34,084 nucleotides of DNA, from assembly GCA_030683195.1 (NCBI GenBank), contig JAUXQA010000319.1:1-34084 (forward strand). Direction: 5' to 3'. The DNA is from Rhodoferax sp. Lineage in GTDB: Bacteria > Pseudomonadota > Gammaproteobacteria > Burkholderiales > Burkholderiaceae_C. The notes under the pieces were generated by a model. It worked only from the letters and a program-made list of their open reading frames with translations. It was not told the DNA's origin and ran no database searches. Position 1 is the stretch's first letter; the number at the start of each line of letters is the position of its first letter. The translations under genes and the position numbers were made by a program. This document shows positions 26,137-34,084 of this stretch, piece by piece.

Positions 26137-28673
26137 ACCTTAAAGATCTGTTCACCCTGCCGCGGGAGTCCGTTTCCAGCTTTGGGGAGGCCTTGCCATG
26201 GTTTGGCATGATCACTGATGGTCTCGTGCTGTGCCACGATGGATCCTTGATCGCCGGATTTGAATACGAAGGCGAGGACATTGAGGGCGTCAACAATGAG
26301 GAGATCAATCAACGCATCGACTACCTCCAGAACGCGATGCGCCAACTCAACGACCGCGTTACCCTTTGGACGGTTCAGGAGCGTCGGTATGAGACCGACT
26401 ACACCTACGCCGACTATCCCAACCCGGTGGCCGGCTACATTGACTATGTATGGGGAACCAGTTGTTCAGCGTTGCCGAATGCAAGACTCAGGCATACGCT
26501 TTACCTTGGTTTTAGTTACCCCAACAAGGCAGAAGCATTCTTTGAGGAAGTAAAGACCGAAATGGAAGCGTCCAGCAACGGATTCCAGGCTCTTTTTCAT
26601 GTGCTCAAGAAGCGACTCACTGAGAAGACCGCGGTTGGCGCTGTGCGTGGGCGACTTGCCGATATGGCCGATGAATTTGAGCAGATCATTCTGAACTTTG
26701 GCGAGATCGTTATCTCCAGCCTCGGGTTTCGACGATTGTTTGGAGAAGAACTGGTCGGTGATCTCTATTCGCGCGCCAATATTGCGAGCCCGAGGGGCCC
26801 GATCCACCTGCCAGAACGATTGGCCTATCTGAATACGGTGCTGGCGTCGGATGACGTCGTTCGCCAAGATGATGTATTGGAATTCAAGGGCCCGGCACGC
26901 TCTGTCAACTGCGCCGTCCTATCGATCACAACCCTTCCATCAGCGGCCAACAGCGTACATATGGACCAGTTGATGTCATCGCCGTGCGAATACATCATGG
27001 TCCAGACCTTCAAGTTTATGGACAGGACCGCCGCCGAGAAGACCATTCAAAAGGCCGAAGAGTTCTATCAGAACGAAGTGAAGTCGGTCATGGTTCGATT
27101 GTTCGAACAGCTCACCAAGATTGAGAGCAACAAGGTCAATACCGGCAACCTGGTATTAGCACAGGATGCGCAGGAGGCATTGGTTGATCTGACAGCCCAT
27201 GAAGTCATGTACGGCTATTACAACATGACACTCCTGGCTCTTGGCGACACGCCGCGCGAGGCGGCTCGGAGCGCCGACATTCTCTCTACGCGCCTGCGTA
27301 GCAGTGGCTACAGCGTGACTCGGGAGCGTCAAGGCATTTTCGGTGCCTTTCTTGGTTCGATGCCAGGAAACAGCAAAGTCCAGCTGCGAAAGTACATGGT
27401 CTCGGTCCCCAATGTTGCGGACTTAGCACCGATCCGAACCATATCGCGAGGGGAGCCAACACACCCGCTCTTCTCAAAAGCGCTTGGGCGCACCGTACCA
27501 CCGCATGTGCGATTCATGACGCCCTATGGTGTGCCATATGATTTCAATCTGCATGCAGAGGATCTTGGACACACGGTCGTCATCGGTGGATCAGGGTCAG
27601 GAAAAACGTCACTCATGCAACTGCTCGTGGCGCAGTTCCAAAAATACTACCCGTCGAACACCTTCATATTCGACAAAGACAGGTCCATGGCGCTGCTCAC
27701 GGTGCTGATGGGCGGCGCCCATGTGGATATGGCCAACCCGAAGGGTGGGGGGGTGATGATCAATCCGGTCAAGCGTATGCTCAAAGATGGAGATTTACTC
27801 GCCCTGTCTCGTTGGGTCGGAATCTTGCTGACAGCACAGGGAGAATCGCTGTCCACTGAGGCCATGGAAAAGGTGTCGGCTGCAATACAGAAAATGGCTG
27901 CTCTCAATGAGATTCAGTGGCGCCTTGGAACCCTGTACAACATGCTCAACGGTGCAGATAAGAGCTTGGCTCGCAGGTTGTCTGCCTACGTCGACAAGTC
28001 TGACGAAGACGAAGGATCGTACGGAAAAGGTATCTACAGCGACTACTTCGACAACGAAGATGATGACTTCTCACTGGGGTCATTGGTGTGCATGGAAACG
28101 GGAAAGCTTCTGCAGACAGCGGCAGTTTCCGCGCCGTTCATGGACTACGCGTTTTACTGCATCGAGAAGTCGCTGGATGGGGTAACTCCAACGCTGATCT
28201 ATGTGGAAGAGGCCTGGTACATGCTGGCGAACGAGAAGTTCGAGGAAAAAATCAACGACTGGTTGCGAACATTTCGGAAGAAAAAAGCCTTCGTTATTTT
28301 TGCCACACAGTCACCGTTTGAGCTGCAACGACTCAAAGCATGGGATGCGTTTATTGCAAACGTCCCAACATTCATTTTTTTACGGAGCATCAAGGACAGT
28401 GTGGAGCAAACGGCTCCTACGTACAGAGCCCTGTTCAATATGAATGACGCTCAGTTGGGCTTGTTGTCCGGAGCAGTGCCTAAACGCGACTACCTGCTCA
28501 TCAAACCCGGCATCACGCGCCTGGTGACGGCCAGCATGCCCAAGGTACTGCTGGCCATAAATGAAGCGACCACGCGCGACGGCATGGTCGAACGGGCAAT
28601 TCAGTATTCGCAAACCCATGGCGACGGATGGGAATTTTCTTTTTTAAGTGAGGTACTCAATGTTCAAATCTAA
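26130..28673 (+). CDS. trbE: VirB4/TrbE-type ATPase
   Basis: Walker A TVVIGGSGSGKTSLMQLL, Walker B TPTLIYVEEAWYML, FIFLRSIKDSVEQTAPTYRALFNMNDAQ. Confidence 0.93.
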   Translation: MVNLKDLFTLPRESVSSFGEALPWFGMITDGLVLCHDGSLIAGFEYEGEDIEGVNNEEINQRIDYLQNAMRQLNDRVTLWTVQERRYETDYTYADYPNPVAGYIDYVWGTSCSALPNARLRHTLYLGFSYPNKAEAFFEEVKTEMEASSNGFQALFHVLKKRLTEKTAVGAVRGRLADMADEFEQIILNFGEIVISSLGFRRLFGEELVGDLYSRANIASPRGPIHLPERLAYLNTVLASDDVVRQDDVLEFKGPARSVNCAVLSITTLPSAANSVHMDQLMSSPCEYIMVQTFKFMDRTAAEKTIQKAEEFYQNEVKSVMVRLFEQLTKIESNKVNTGNLVLAQDAQEALVDLTAHEVMYGYYNMTLLALGDTPREAARSADILSTRLRSSGYSVTRERQGIFGAFLGSMPGNSKVQLRKYMVSVPNVADLAPIRTISRGEPTHPLFSKALGRTVPPHVRFMTPYGVPYDFNLHAEDLGHTVVIGGSGSGKTSLMQLLVAQFQKYYPSNTFIFDKDRSMALLTVLMGGAHVDMANPKGGGVMINPVKRMLKDGDLLALSRWVGILLTAQGESLSTEAMEKVSAAIQKMAALNEIQWRLGTLYNMLNGADKSLARRLSAYVDKSDEDEGSYGKGIYSDYFDNEDDDFSLGSLVCMETGKLLQTAAVSAPFMDYAFYCIEKSLDGVTPTLIYVEEAWYMLANEKFEEKINDWLRTFRKKKAFVIFATQSPFELQRLKAWDAFIANVPTFIFLRSIKDSVEQTAPTYRALFNMNDAQLGLLSGAVPKRDYLLIKPGITRLVTASMPKVLLAINEATTRDGMVERAIQYSQTHGDGWEFSFLSEVLNVQI

Positions 28674-29430
28674 ATGCTTGTCCGCTATCGCCGCTGCGGT
28701 CGCGATGTTGTCTACACAAGCTCACTCATCCGGAGCGGTTGCGGGAGCCACGGAATTCACACAAATTCTGAATAACTCTGAACTCGCGGTCGGTGTCACC
28801 CAGCAGATGAAGACGGTTCAACAGTTGGTGCTGACGTATAAGACCACGCTCGATCAATACAAAGAAATGTTAAATGCAGGGAAGTTACTCAACGTTGACA
28901 ACCTTCTCGGACCGCTAAAGTCGATTCCGGGCGAAATTGCAGCGGTAAATGATTACCTCAAATCATTGAAGAAAGCTGGCATTAGTTTCGAGGATATGAA
29001 AAAAGCAATCGATACGCGCAATGTTGAAGCAAAACTAAAAAAACTTACCTTTGAAGAATACATTGCCCAAGAAGGCGAGAAAATAAAGCAGGGTGACAAA
29101 AGGGCTCGTCAACGTATAGAAGATGAAGAAAAACTAATTAAGCAGGTTAATGAAGATTTCACCATTGCAACCACACTTTCAAATGAGATTTCTAAAACCA
29201 GCGGCGTGCATGCTTCGATGGGATTATTGAATACCCATATGAACCGGGTTATTCAACAGAATGCACGAATGACCCAGATCATGGCAGCCGCAGGAACACG
29301 TGACTCAATTCAAATAAAAAAAGAGAGCGATACTGCGGAAGAATCTATGAAGGCACTCAAGAATATGTCGGAAAAGCATAAAAAGACATATGAAGATGAT
29401 AGAAAGCGAATCGACGCTATGGGTAAATAG
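28660..29430 (+). CDS. trbJ: TrbJ/VirB5-like protein
   Basis: Signal peptide; GATEFTQILNNSELAVGVTQQMKTVQQLVLTYKTTLDQYKEMLNAGKLL typical of TrbJ; ATG 28660 with AGTGAGGT RBS. Confidence 0.8.
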   Translation: MFKSKCLSAIAAAVAMLSTQAHSSGAVAGATEFTQILNNSELAVGVTQQMKTVQQLVLTYKTTLDQYKEMLNAGKLLNVDNLLGPLKSIPGEIAAVNDYLKSLKKAGISFEDMKKAIDTRNVEAKLKKLTFEEYIAQEGEKIKQGDKRARQRIEDEEKLIKQVNEDFTIATTLSNEISKTSGVHASMGLLNTHMNRVIQQNARMTQIMAAAGTRDSIQIKKESDTAEESMKALKNMSEKHKKTYEDDRKRIDAMGK

Positions 29431-29582
29431 CAGAACAACCAGGTCCAGTATTCGAGGTGTTGGATTCAGCATCACGGAACTAGTCTATCAATATCATATC
29501 AATCAAGCATCAGGAAGCATTGATCGATACCCTGCTACTGAGTTTGAGTGAAAGAAGACGACAGTAGTTAATCAATACAAAT

Positions 29583-31052
29583 ATGAAAAATTTTAAATAT
29601 AAATCCTTTGTATTGGTGATGATCGCTTTTACGATATTTTTTGGATTTAGTTTGAATGTCATGGCCCAACCGGCCAATGGCGCAAACGCCGCGGATCAGT
29701 TGATTAAAATCGGTGACAGCATTGGAACTGGGTTAAAGGCCTTAGAGTCAAATAATACTCTTCGCTCAATGGGCCTTGGGATACTTCAAATTCTGATGTT
29801 TGGCAATTTCGTATGGATTTTAATCAAGGGTATGTCGACTGGTCGCATGCTCGATGCGTTAATAGGGGATCTTGTCCCGCTTATTGTCGCCGGTTTTCTG
29901 GCGTTGCTATTTATCAATGGCATAGACGGAAAGACAGCTGATCTGGGTAGTGTCGTTAGAGGATCACTGGACGCGATAACATCTGCTGTGGCCCCTGCAA
30001 ATTCGAATACATCGAGCCTTGGGCAGTTGATCATGTTGCCAATGAATCAATTGTTTAAGGTTATCACTGATCTTATGAAGGAACTAAACCCGGCGGACTT
30101 CTCGATCGGATTGACAGATGTATTTACGGGTGCCGCATTTTCAACGTTGATTGGAGCATTCATAAAGTTGATCGTAGTGATTTGCATCGTGATACTGTTA
30201 TTGATTGCAGGTGGGGTATTTATTGGCACATTGGTAATGACTCAGATTACATTCACCATTGCGATAATTTTCATGCCACTATTTGTCCCATTTATGGTTT
30301 TCAAACCAACTGCAGGACTGTTTGACACATGGTTGAAATTTTTTCTCGTGGCCGGTTTTGCAAAAATCATTGGCGTACTGATGTTAGGTATTACTGAAAT
30401 TGTTTTGAAATCAATGGTTGATGTGGCATCGGCCTTGGATGTACAAGCCCTCACCGGTTTGGACGCCATTGCATTTAGTATTGTTCAGTACGGTGCGCTT
30501 GTTCTGATGGCCGCGCTCATGGTACTTATGATGGGATCCGTCAAGGCGATTGCAAGTGGTCTGATCGGCTCCGTTGGTGTGGGCTTCTCGGGCTGGGCTG
30601 AGCTGAATAGGGGTGCAATGAGTCAAGGGCCAATGGGAGGCATGGGCGCTAAACCTGCGTCATCACCCAGCGGAGGAATGGGCGCTGGTTCCACTTCGAG
30701 TCCGAGCGCGCATGGGTTGTCCTCCGCGTCGCAGTACGCTCCCAATGCACTTAAGGGAATGATAAACACTGCTGGTAAGGCCGGTTCTGCGGCACAAGGC
30801 AAAATAATGGCCAGCAGAGATACTGCGTCTGCAAATAGTCAACGAGGCAATTTTGTAGGCCCCCAGCAACAAGGTAAGGACAGTGGGGGAAGCGTTGCGC
30901 CGCGTGACATGTCTAATATGTCAGCTGCGACAAAGAACGCGTACACCAAGCACATTGAGGGTGTGAATCGATTACAAGCTGCTGAGGGCAAGTCGAATTA
31001 CACGATACCGGCAAACAGGAGTTCGACTACGCCGCCTAAATCAAATGCCTAG
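29583..31052 (+). CDS. trbL: TrbL/VirB6-like polytopic membrane protein
   Basis: Multiple TM segments, Gly/Ser/Ala-rich C-terminal tail, position after trbJ. Confidence 0.82.
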   Translation: MKNFKYKSFVLVMIAFTIFFGFSLNVMAQPANGANAADQLIKIGDSIGTGLKALESNNTLRSMGLGILQILMFGNFVWILIKGMSTGRMLDALIGDLVPLIVAGFLALLFINGIDGKTADLGSVVRGSLDAITSAVAPANSNTSSLGQLIMLPMNQLFKVITDLMKELNPADFSIGLTDVFTGAAFSTLIGAFIKLIVVICIVILLLIAGGVFIGTLVMTQITFTIAIIFMPLFVPFMVFKPTAGLFDTWLKFFLVAGFAKIIGVLMLGITEIVLKSMVDVASALDVQALTGLDAIAFSIVQYGALVLMAALMVLMMGSVKAIASGLIGSVGVGFSGWAELNRGAMSQGPMGGMGAKPASSPSGGMGAGSTSSPSAHGLSSASQYAPNALKGMINTAGKAGSAAQGKIMASRDTASANSQRGNFVGPQQQGKDSGGSVAPRDMSNMSAATKNAYTKHIEGVNRLQAAEGKSNYTIPANRSSTTPPKSNA

Positions 31053-31254
31053 TCCCACGTATTTTCTCGGGGGACGATTACTTGAGTTCTCCAATCGCAT
31101 CAAGCATCCTGCAGACCAAGTGTCCACGTGGTGGCTGTAAGTCATCCTTTGGGACGCCTGCTTAATACCTTGACCGAAGCTGAAAAAGAGCCCGCCACCC
31201 CTTGACCGATGTGAAATGTGTTGTACCGTGATTTAGACACGGAGAATTTATGAC

Positions 31255-33420
31255 ATGAACACTGAAGCAAATAAATCACGCCAGGAACTGCGCGCCATGA
31301 TGACTTGGGAAATGGCCAATTCAGCATGGTTTTACCGATTGGGTAGGGGCGATATGAGACGGGCGCACAACTTTTTATGTCGTCTCGAAGGCCCGATGAT
31401 TGTCATTCATCTTGGGTGGATATTGTTTTATGCTGTGGCGTACTTCACCGGCCCGTTTTCGCTATCGTTCAACCCTACACCAGTCGAACTGGCGGGCGGC
31501 ATAAACCGGGTTTGGGCGATAGCCATTTTCACCCTACATACCCTGTTTTTCTGGATGCTTTTGGTGTATTTCGTCAAGGTGCTCTTCGGAGTGCCGTGGA
31601 AAAACATTAAATATCCCCTGGTCAATCCAGTTTTCACCTCATATCCGCTCAATTGGATTGGGCTGCATTACGTTGTGTTTGCGGCAATCACTGTGTGGCA
31701 AATCGGTATGCCGAGTGTGCATATCTGGTTGAACGGATTGGAGGGGCTATTTTTGATCTATCTGTATTACGGAGAGCCAGCTTTCGGGTTTGTGCCATGG
31801 ACTCGTGCTGATCAGGCCAAGTGGGAGAAAGTGATGCCACAAAGGCAGGCAGCACAGAATTCGGACGCTGCAGCGAAAGAGGACGAAACCTACAAGGTCC
31901 CGGTGGTGGCGCGCTACGCGAAACTCAAATTTGATGGAATCTTCGGGATGAAGGCCGTAAAGGAAAAGTTGCTTGAGCCAGCCCGGGCGATCATCGCTAA
32001 TGACCGACCTGCCGGTGAGGCCCCGCGCAATGGGTTCTTGTTGTTTGGCGATCCCGGCAATGGCAAGACCGTCTTCGCAGAAGCACTTGCCGGGGAACTT
32101 GGCATTGCCTTTCTGGAGGTCACCTACGGACCAACCTCCAGCCAGTGGATGGGCAACATGCCAAAGGTATTGAGTAAGACCTTCGAGTATGCCAAGAGCT
32201 GTGCTCCATGCGTCCTCTTTATCGATGAAATCGACTCCTTCATCAAATCTCGGGGTGCACTTACCAACAACTCGGAAGACGTAAAGATCACCAACACCTT
32301 GCTCACAGAAATTGTCAGTCTGCGAACCCATAAGGTGGTTTTGATTGGCGCGACCAACTACTTCTCCAGCCTCGATGAAGCCGCAGTTCGTGAAGGCCGT
32401 TTCGACTACAAGGTTGAAATCACGCCCCCCGACGAAGAGGCTCGTATCGGCTTGATCGAGTCCGGCATCAAAAAGTACGCATCCAAACTCGATGTTGACA
32501 CCGCAGATGCCATTTCCGCCGCCAAACGATGGAATGGATTTTCAGTGGCGCGACTGCTTGCGGTGTGCAAGTCGCTTCCTGACATTGCGAAGGCGGCCAA
32601 TTCCCCCCGCATCAATCTGGCGAGCTGGATGGCCGCATTGCGTGAAGTGCAGGGGCGCCGAGGCAAGTTGCCAACCAACACCAAGTCAATGGCGGAACTG
32701 GTGTTGGAGCCGGCCACCAAAGATGCCCTGCACCTGATTGCAGGTCGCATGAAGGACGTGGCCCGAATCGAATCAATGGGGGGCACGCTTCCCACTGGTT
32801 GCCTGTTCTATGGACCTTCCGGTACCGGGAAAACCGCCGCAGCGCGCGCCTTGGCTAAAGAAGTTGGCTGGGCGTTCCTAAGCATCGCCGGGCCGGATCT
32901 GGTGGCTGACAGGACCAAACTGGACAAGCTCTACGCTGAGGCAAAAGACATGCGTCCAACCCTCATATTTATTGATGAGGCAGATGATGTGCTGCGAAGC
33001 CGTCAGTTTTCATCAACTCCGGATTTGACCAACAAGATGCTGACCATCATGGACGGGGCAGAGGATCGGGTCTTGGATGTGGTGTGGATTGCGGCAACCA
33101 ACAACCCGGATCAGATTGACCCGGCGCTGGTGCGGTCAGGCCGATTTACGGAAAAAGTGTTATTCAGCACGCCGCCGCAAGAGTTGATCCCCCGCCACGT
33201 CTCCAAGTGGCTTAAAAAGAAAGGGGTGGAACTGGCGCCCGGTTTGGATGCATTCGACATCGCAGAAATGCTCCAGGGGCAGACCATTGCCGATATTGAA
33301 GGCGTTCTACAGTATGCGCTGAATAGCGCCATCTCATCCACCGCTACGGCCGAAGTCCCGGTCATCACCCAACACAACCTGCAGCAGGCCCTGCGCATGG
33401 TACTCAATCAGGACACTTAA
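31255..33420 (+). CDS. Membrane-anchored tandem AAA+ ATPase (p97/FtsH-like modules)
   Basis: N-terminal hydrophobic helices; AAA1 LLFGDPGNGKTVFAEALA / CVLFIDEIDSF / IGATNYFSSLDEAAVREGRFD; AAA2 LFYGPSGTGKTAAARALA / LIFIDEADDVL / AATNNPDQIDPALVRSGRFT. Confidence 0.88.
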   Translation: MNTEANKSRQELRAMMTWEMANSAWFYRLGRGDMRRAHNFLCRLEGPMIVIHLGWILFYAVAYFTGPFSLSFNPTPVELAGGINRVWAIAIFTLHTLFFWMLLVYFVKVLFGVPWKNIKYPLVNPVFTSYPLNWIGLHYVVFAAITVWQIGMPSVHIWLNGLEGLFLIYLYYGEPAFGFVPWTRADQAKWEKVMPQRQAAQNSDAAAKEDETYKVPVVARYAKLKFDGIFGMKAVKEKLLEPARAIIANDRPAGEAPRNGFLLFGDPGNGKTVFAEALAGELGIAFLEVTYGPTSSQWMGNMPKVLSKTFEYAKSCAPCVLFIDEIDSFIKSRGALTNNSEDVKITNTLLTEIVSLRTHKVVLIGATNYFSSLDEAAVREGRFDYKVEITPPDEEARIGLIESGIKKYASKLDVDTADAISAAKRWNGFSVARLLAVCKSLPDIAKAANSPRINLASWMAALREVQGRRGKLPTNTKSMAELVLEPATKDALHLIAGRMKDVARIESMGGTLPTGCLFYGPSGTGKTAAARALAKEVGWAFLSIAGPDLVADRTKLDKLYAEAKDMRPTLIFIDEADDVLRSRQFSSTPDLTNKMLTIMDGAEDRVLDVVWIAATNNPDQIDPALVRSGRFTEKVLFSTPPQELIPRHVSKWLKKKGVELAPGLDAFDIAEMLQGQTIADIEGVLQYALNSAISSTATAEVPVITQHNLQQALRMVLNQDT

Positions 33421-33421
33421 A

Positions 33422-33853
33422 TTGGACATCCAAGAACAGAACAGCGCAGTGGACAACGCGCGCCGAGATACCTTTGGGGACTACCGATTCCACGATCCGG
33501 CCTGGATGGCATGGTGGTTGACTTCCATGTATCTTTTGCCAACTCAGGATCAGATCACCATCGCAGAAAAGGTACTGCTTAGCGTTCATTCGCCTGACTC
33601 AAGAGCGGTTCTCACGGGCTTCATCGAGTATCAAAGGGGTGAGTACACGCCCCCCTTTGAAATAGCGGTCGATCCGGAGCCCGTTGTTGTTGAGCCGAGC
33701 ATCGACCCCGATGACCATAGGCCCATGACCATCCTGACCAGGATCACAACCACGGTTTGGCAAAGATACCCCAAGCTTGTTGTGGGTGCGGGAGTCGTGT
33801 TGGGCTTCTACATGTGGAACGGTCTCAAGAGCATCTTTTCGCTGTTTGGTTGA
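33422..33853 (+). CDS. Hypothetical protein with one C-terminal TM segment (TTG start)
   Basis: 143 aa; AGGA upstream of TTG 33422; C-terminal LVVGAGVVLGFYMWNGLKSIFSLFG. Confidence 0.65.
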   Translation: MDIQEQNSAVDNARRDTFGDYRFHDPAWMAWWLTSMYLLPTQDQITIAEKVLLSVHSPDSRAVLTGFIEYQRGEYTPPFEIAVDPEPVVVEPSIDPDDHRPMTILTRITTTVWQRYPKLVVGAGVVLGFYMWNGLKSIFSLFG

Positions 33854-33920
33854 CCCAAGAAACCCCGCTATAGATCTGGCGTAGCGGTGGGAGACTTCAT
33901 CTTATTTCTGGAAAGTGACA

Positions 33921-33966
33921 TGCACGCCGAATAAGCATCGAATACCAGAGACTTGCTCGGACACAT
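33921..33966 (+). promoter_or_regulatory. Dyad box copy 4 (degenerate left arm) upstream of the putative trbF
   Basis: CCGAATAA (33927-33934)-N18-TTGCTCGG (33953-33960): two mismatches in the left arm, same spacing as the other three. Confidence 0.6.
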
Positions 33967-34015
33967 GTAGCCACTCACTATTGAAAATGAACCGAATCAT
34001 TTTGATGGAGTGTCC

Positions 34016-34084
34016 ATGGTGTTCGGAAGAAAAAATAAGGCTGCTCCGCGGCAGCTGGCTGATATGCCTGACGCGCCGGAAGGG
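34016..34084 (+). CDS. Partial CDS, putative TrbF/VirB8-like N-terminus (runs off the window)
   Basis: MVFGRKNKAAPRQLADMPDAPEG...; GGAG RBS; trbF follows trbL in the Tn4371-type trbB-C-D-E-J-L-F order. Confidence 0.4.
   Translation, partial: MVFGRKNKAAPRQLADMPDAPEG

Noticed and set aside
1-34084. tRNA or rRNA genes, insertion sequences, transposases, integrase
   Set aside because: No recognisable tRNA cloverleaf, rRNA sequence, transposase or integrase ORF was seen; absence is by eye only.

Overview
The window looks like part of a proteobacterial (probably beta-proteobacterial) conjugative plasmid or integrative element; taxonomy and replicon type are inferred, not shown. From left to right it contains: (i) an iteron-like array with a perfect 20-bp hairpin, then about eight tandem ~150-bp repeats built from nested GGTGACNNTTTATGGGA inverted repeats (294-1780); (ii) a minus-strand UvrD-like helicase and a minus-strand PFL_4669/AcaB-like protein; (iii) an accessory block with a CobS/MoxR-like AAA+ ATPase, SSB, class II (B12-dependent) ribonucleotide reductase, DUF3150-like protein, CobT-like VWA protein and Toprim primase; (iv) a phage-like repressor divergent from an FlhD/FlhC-like activator pair (compare AcaDC/SetDC); (v) TraI_2-like, TraD-like and DUF4400-like genes followed by a Trb-type (VirB11-B2-B3-B4-TrbJ-TrbL) type IV secretion cluster with a membrane-anchored tandem AAA+ ATPase inserted before a putative trbF. 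The main new signals are: a four-copy dyad CCGAGCAA-N18-TTGCTCGG upstream of transfer-related genes, proposed as the FlhDC-like activator box; a family of 5'-leader pseudoknots upstream of at least three and possibly four accessory genes; loss of the HD residues in the TraI-like protein and of Walker A glycines in the TraD-like protein; and a hybrid MOBH/Trb transfer module. Everything was read by eye; no searches were run.
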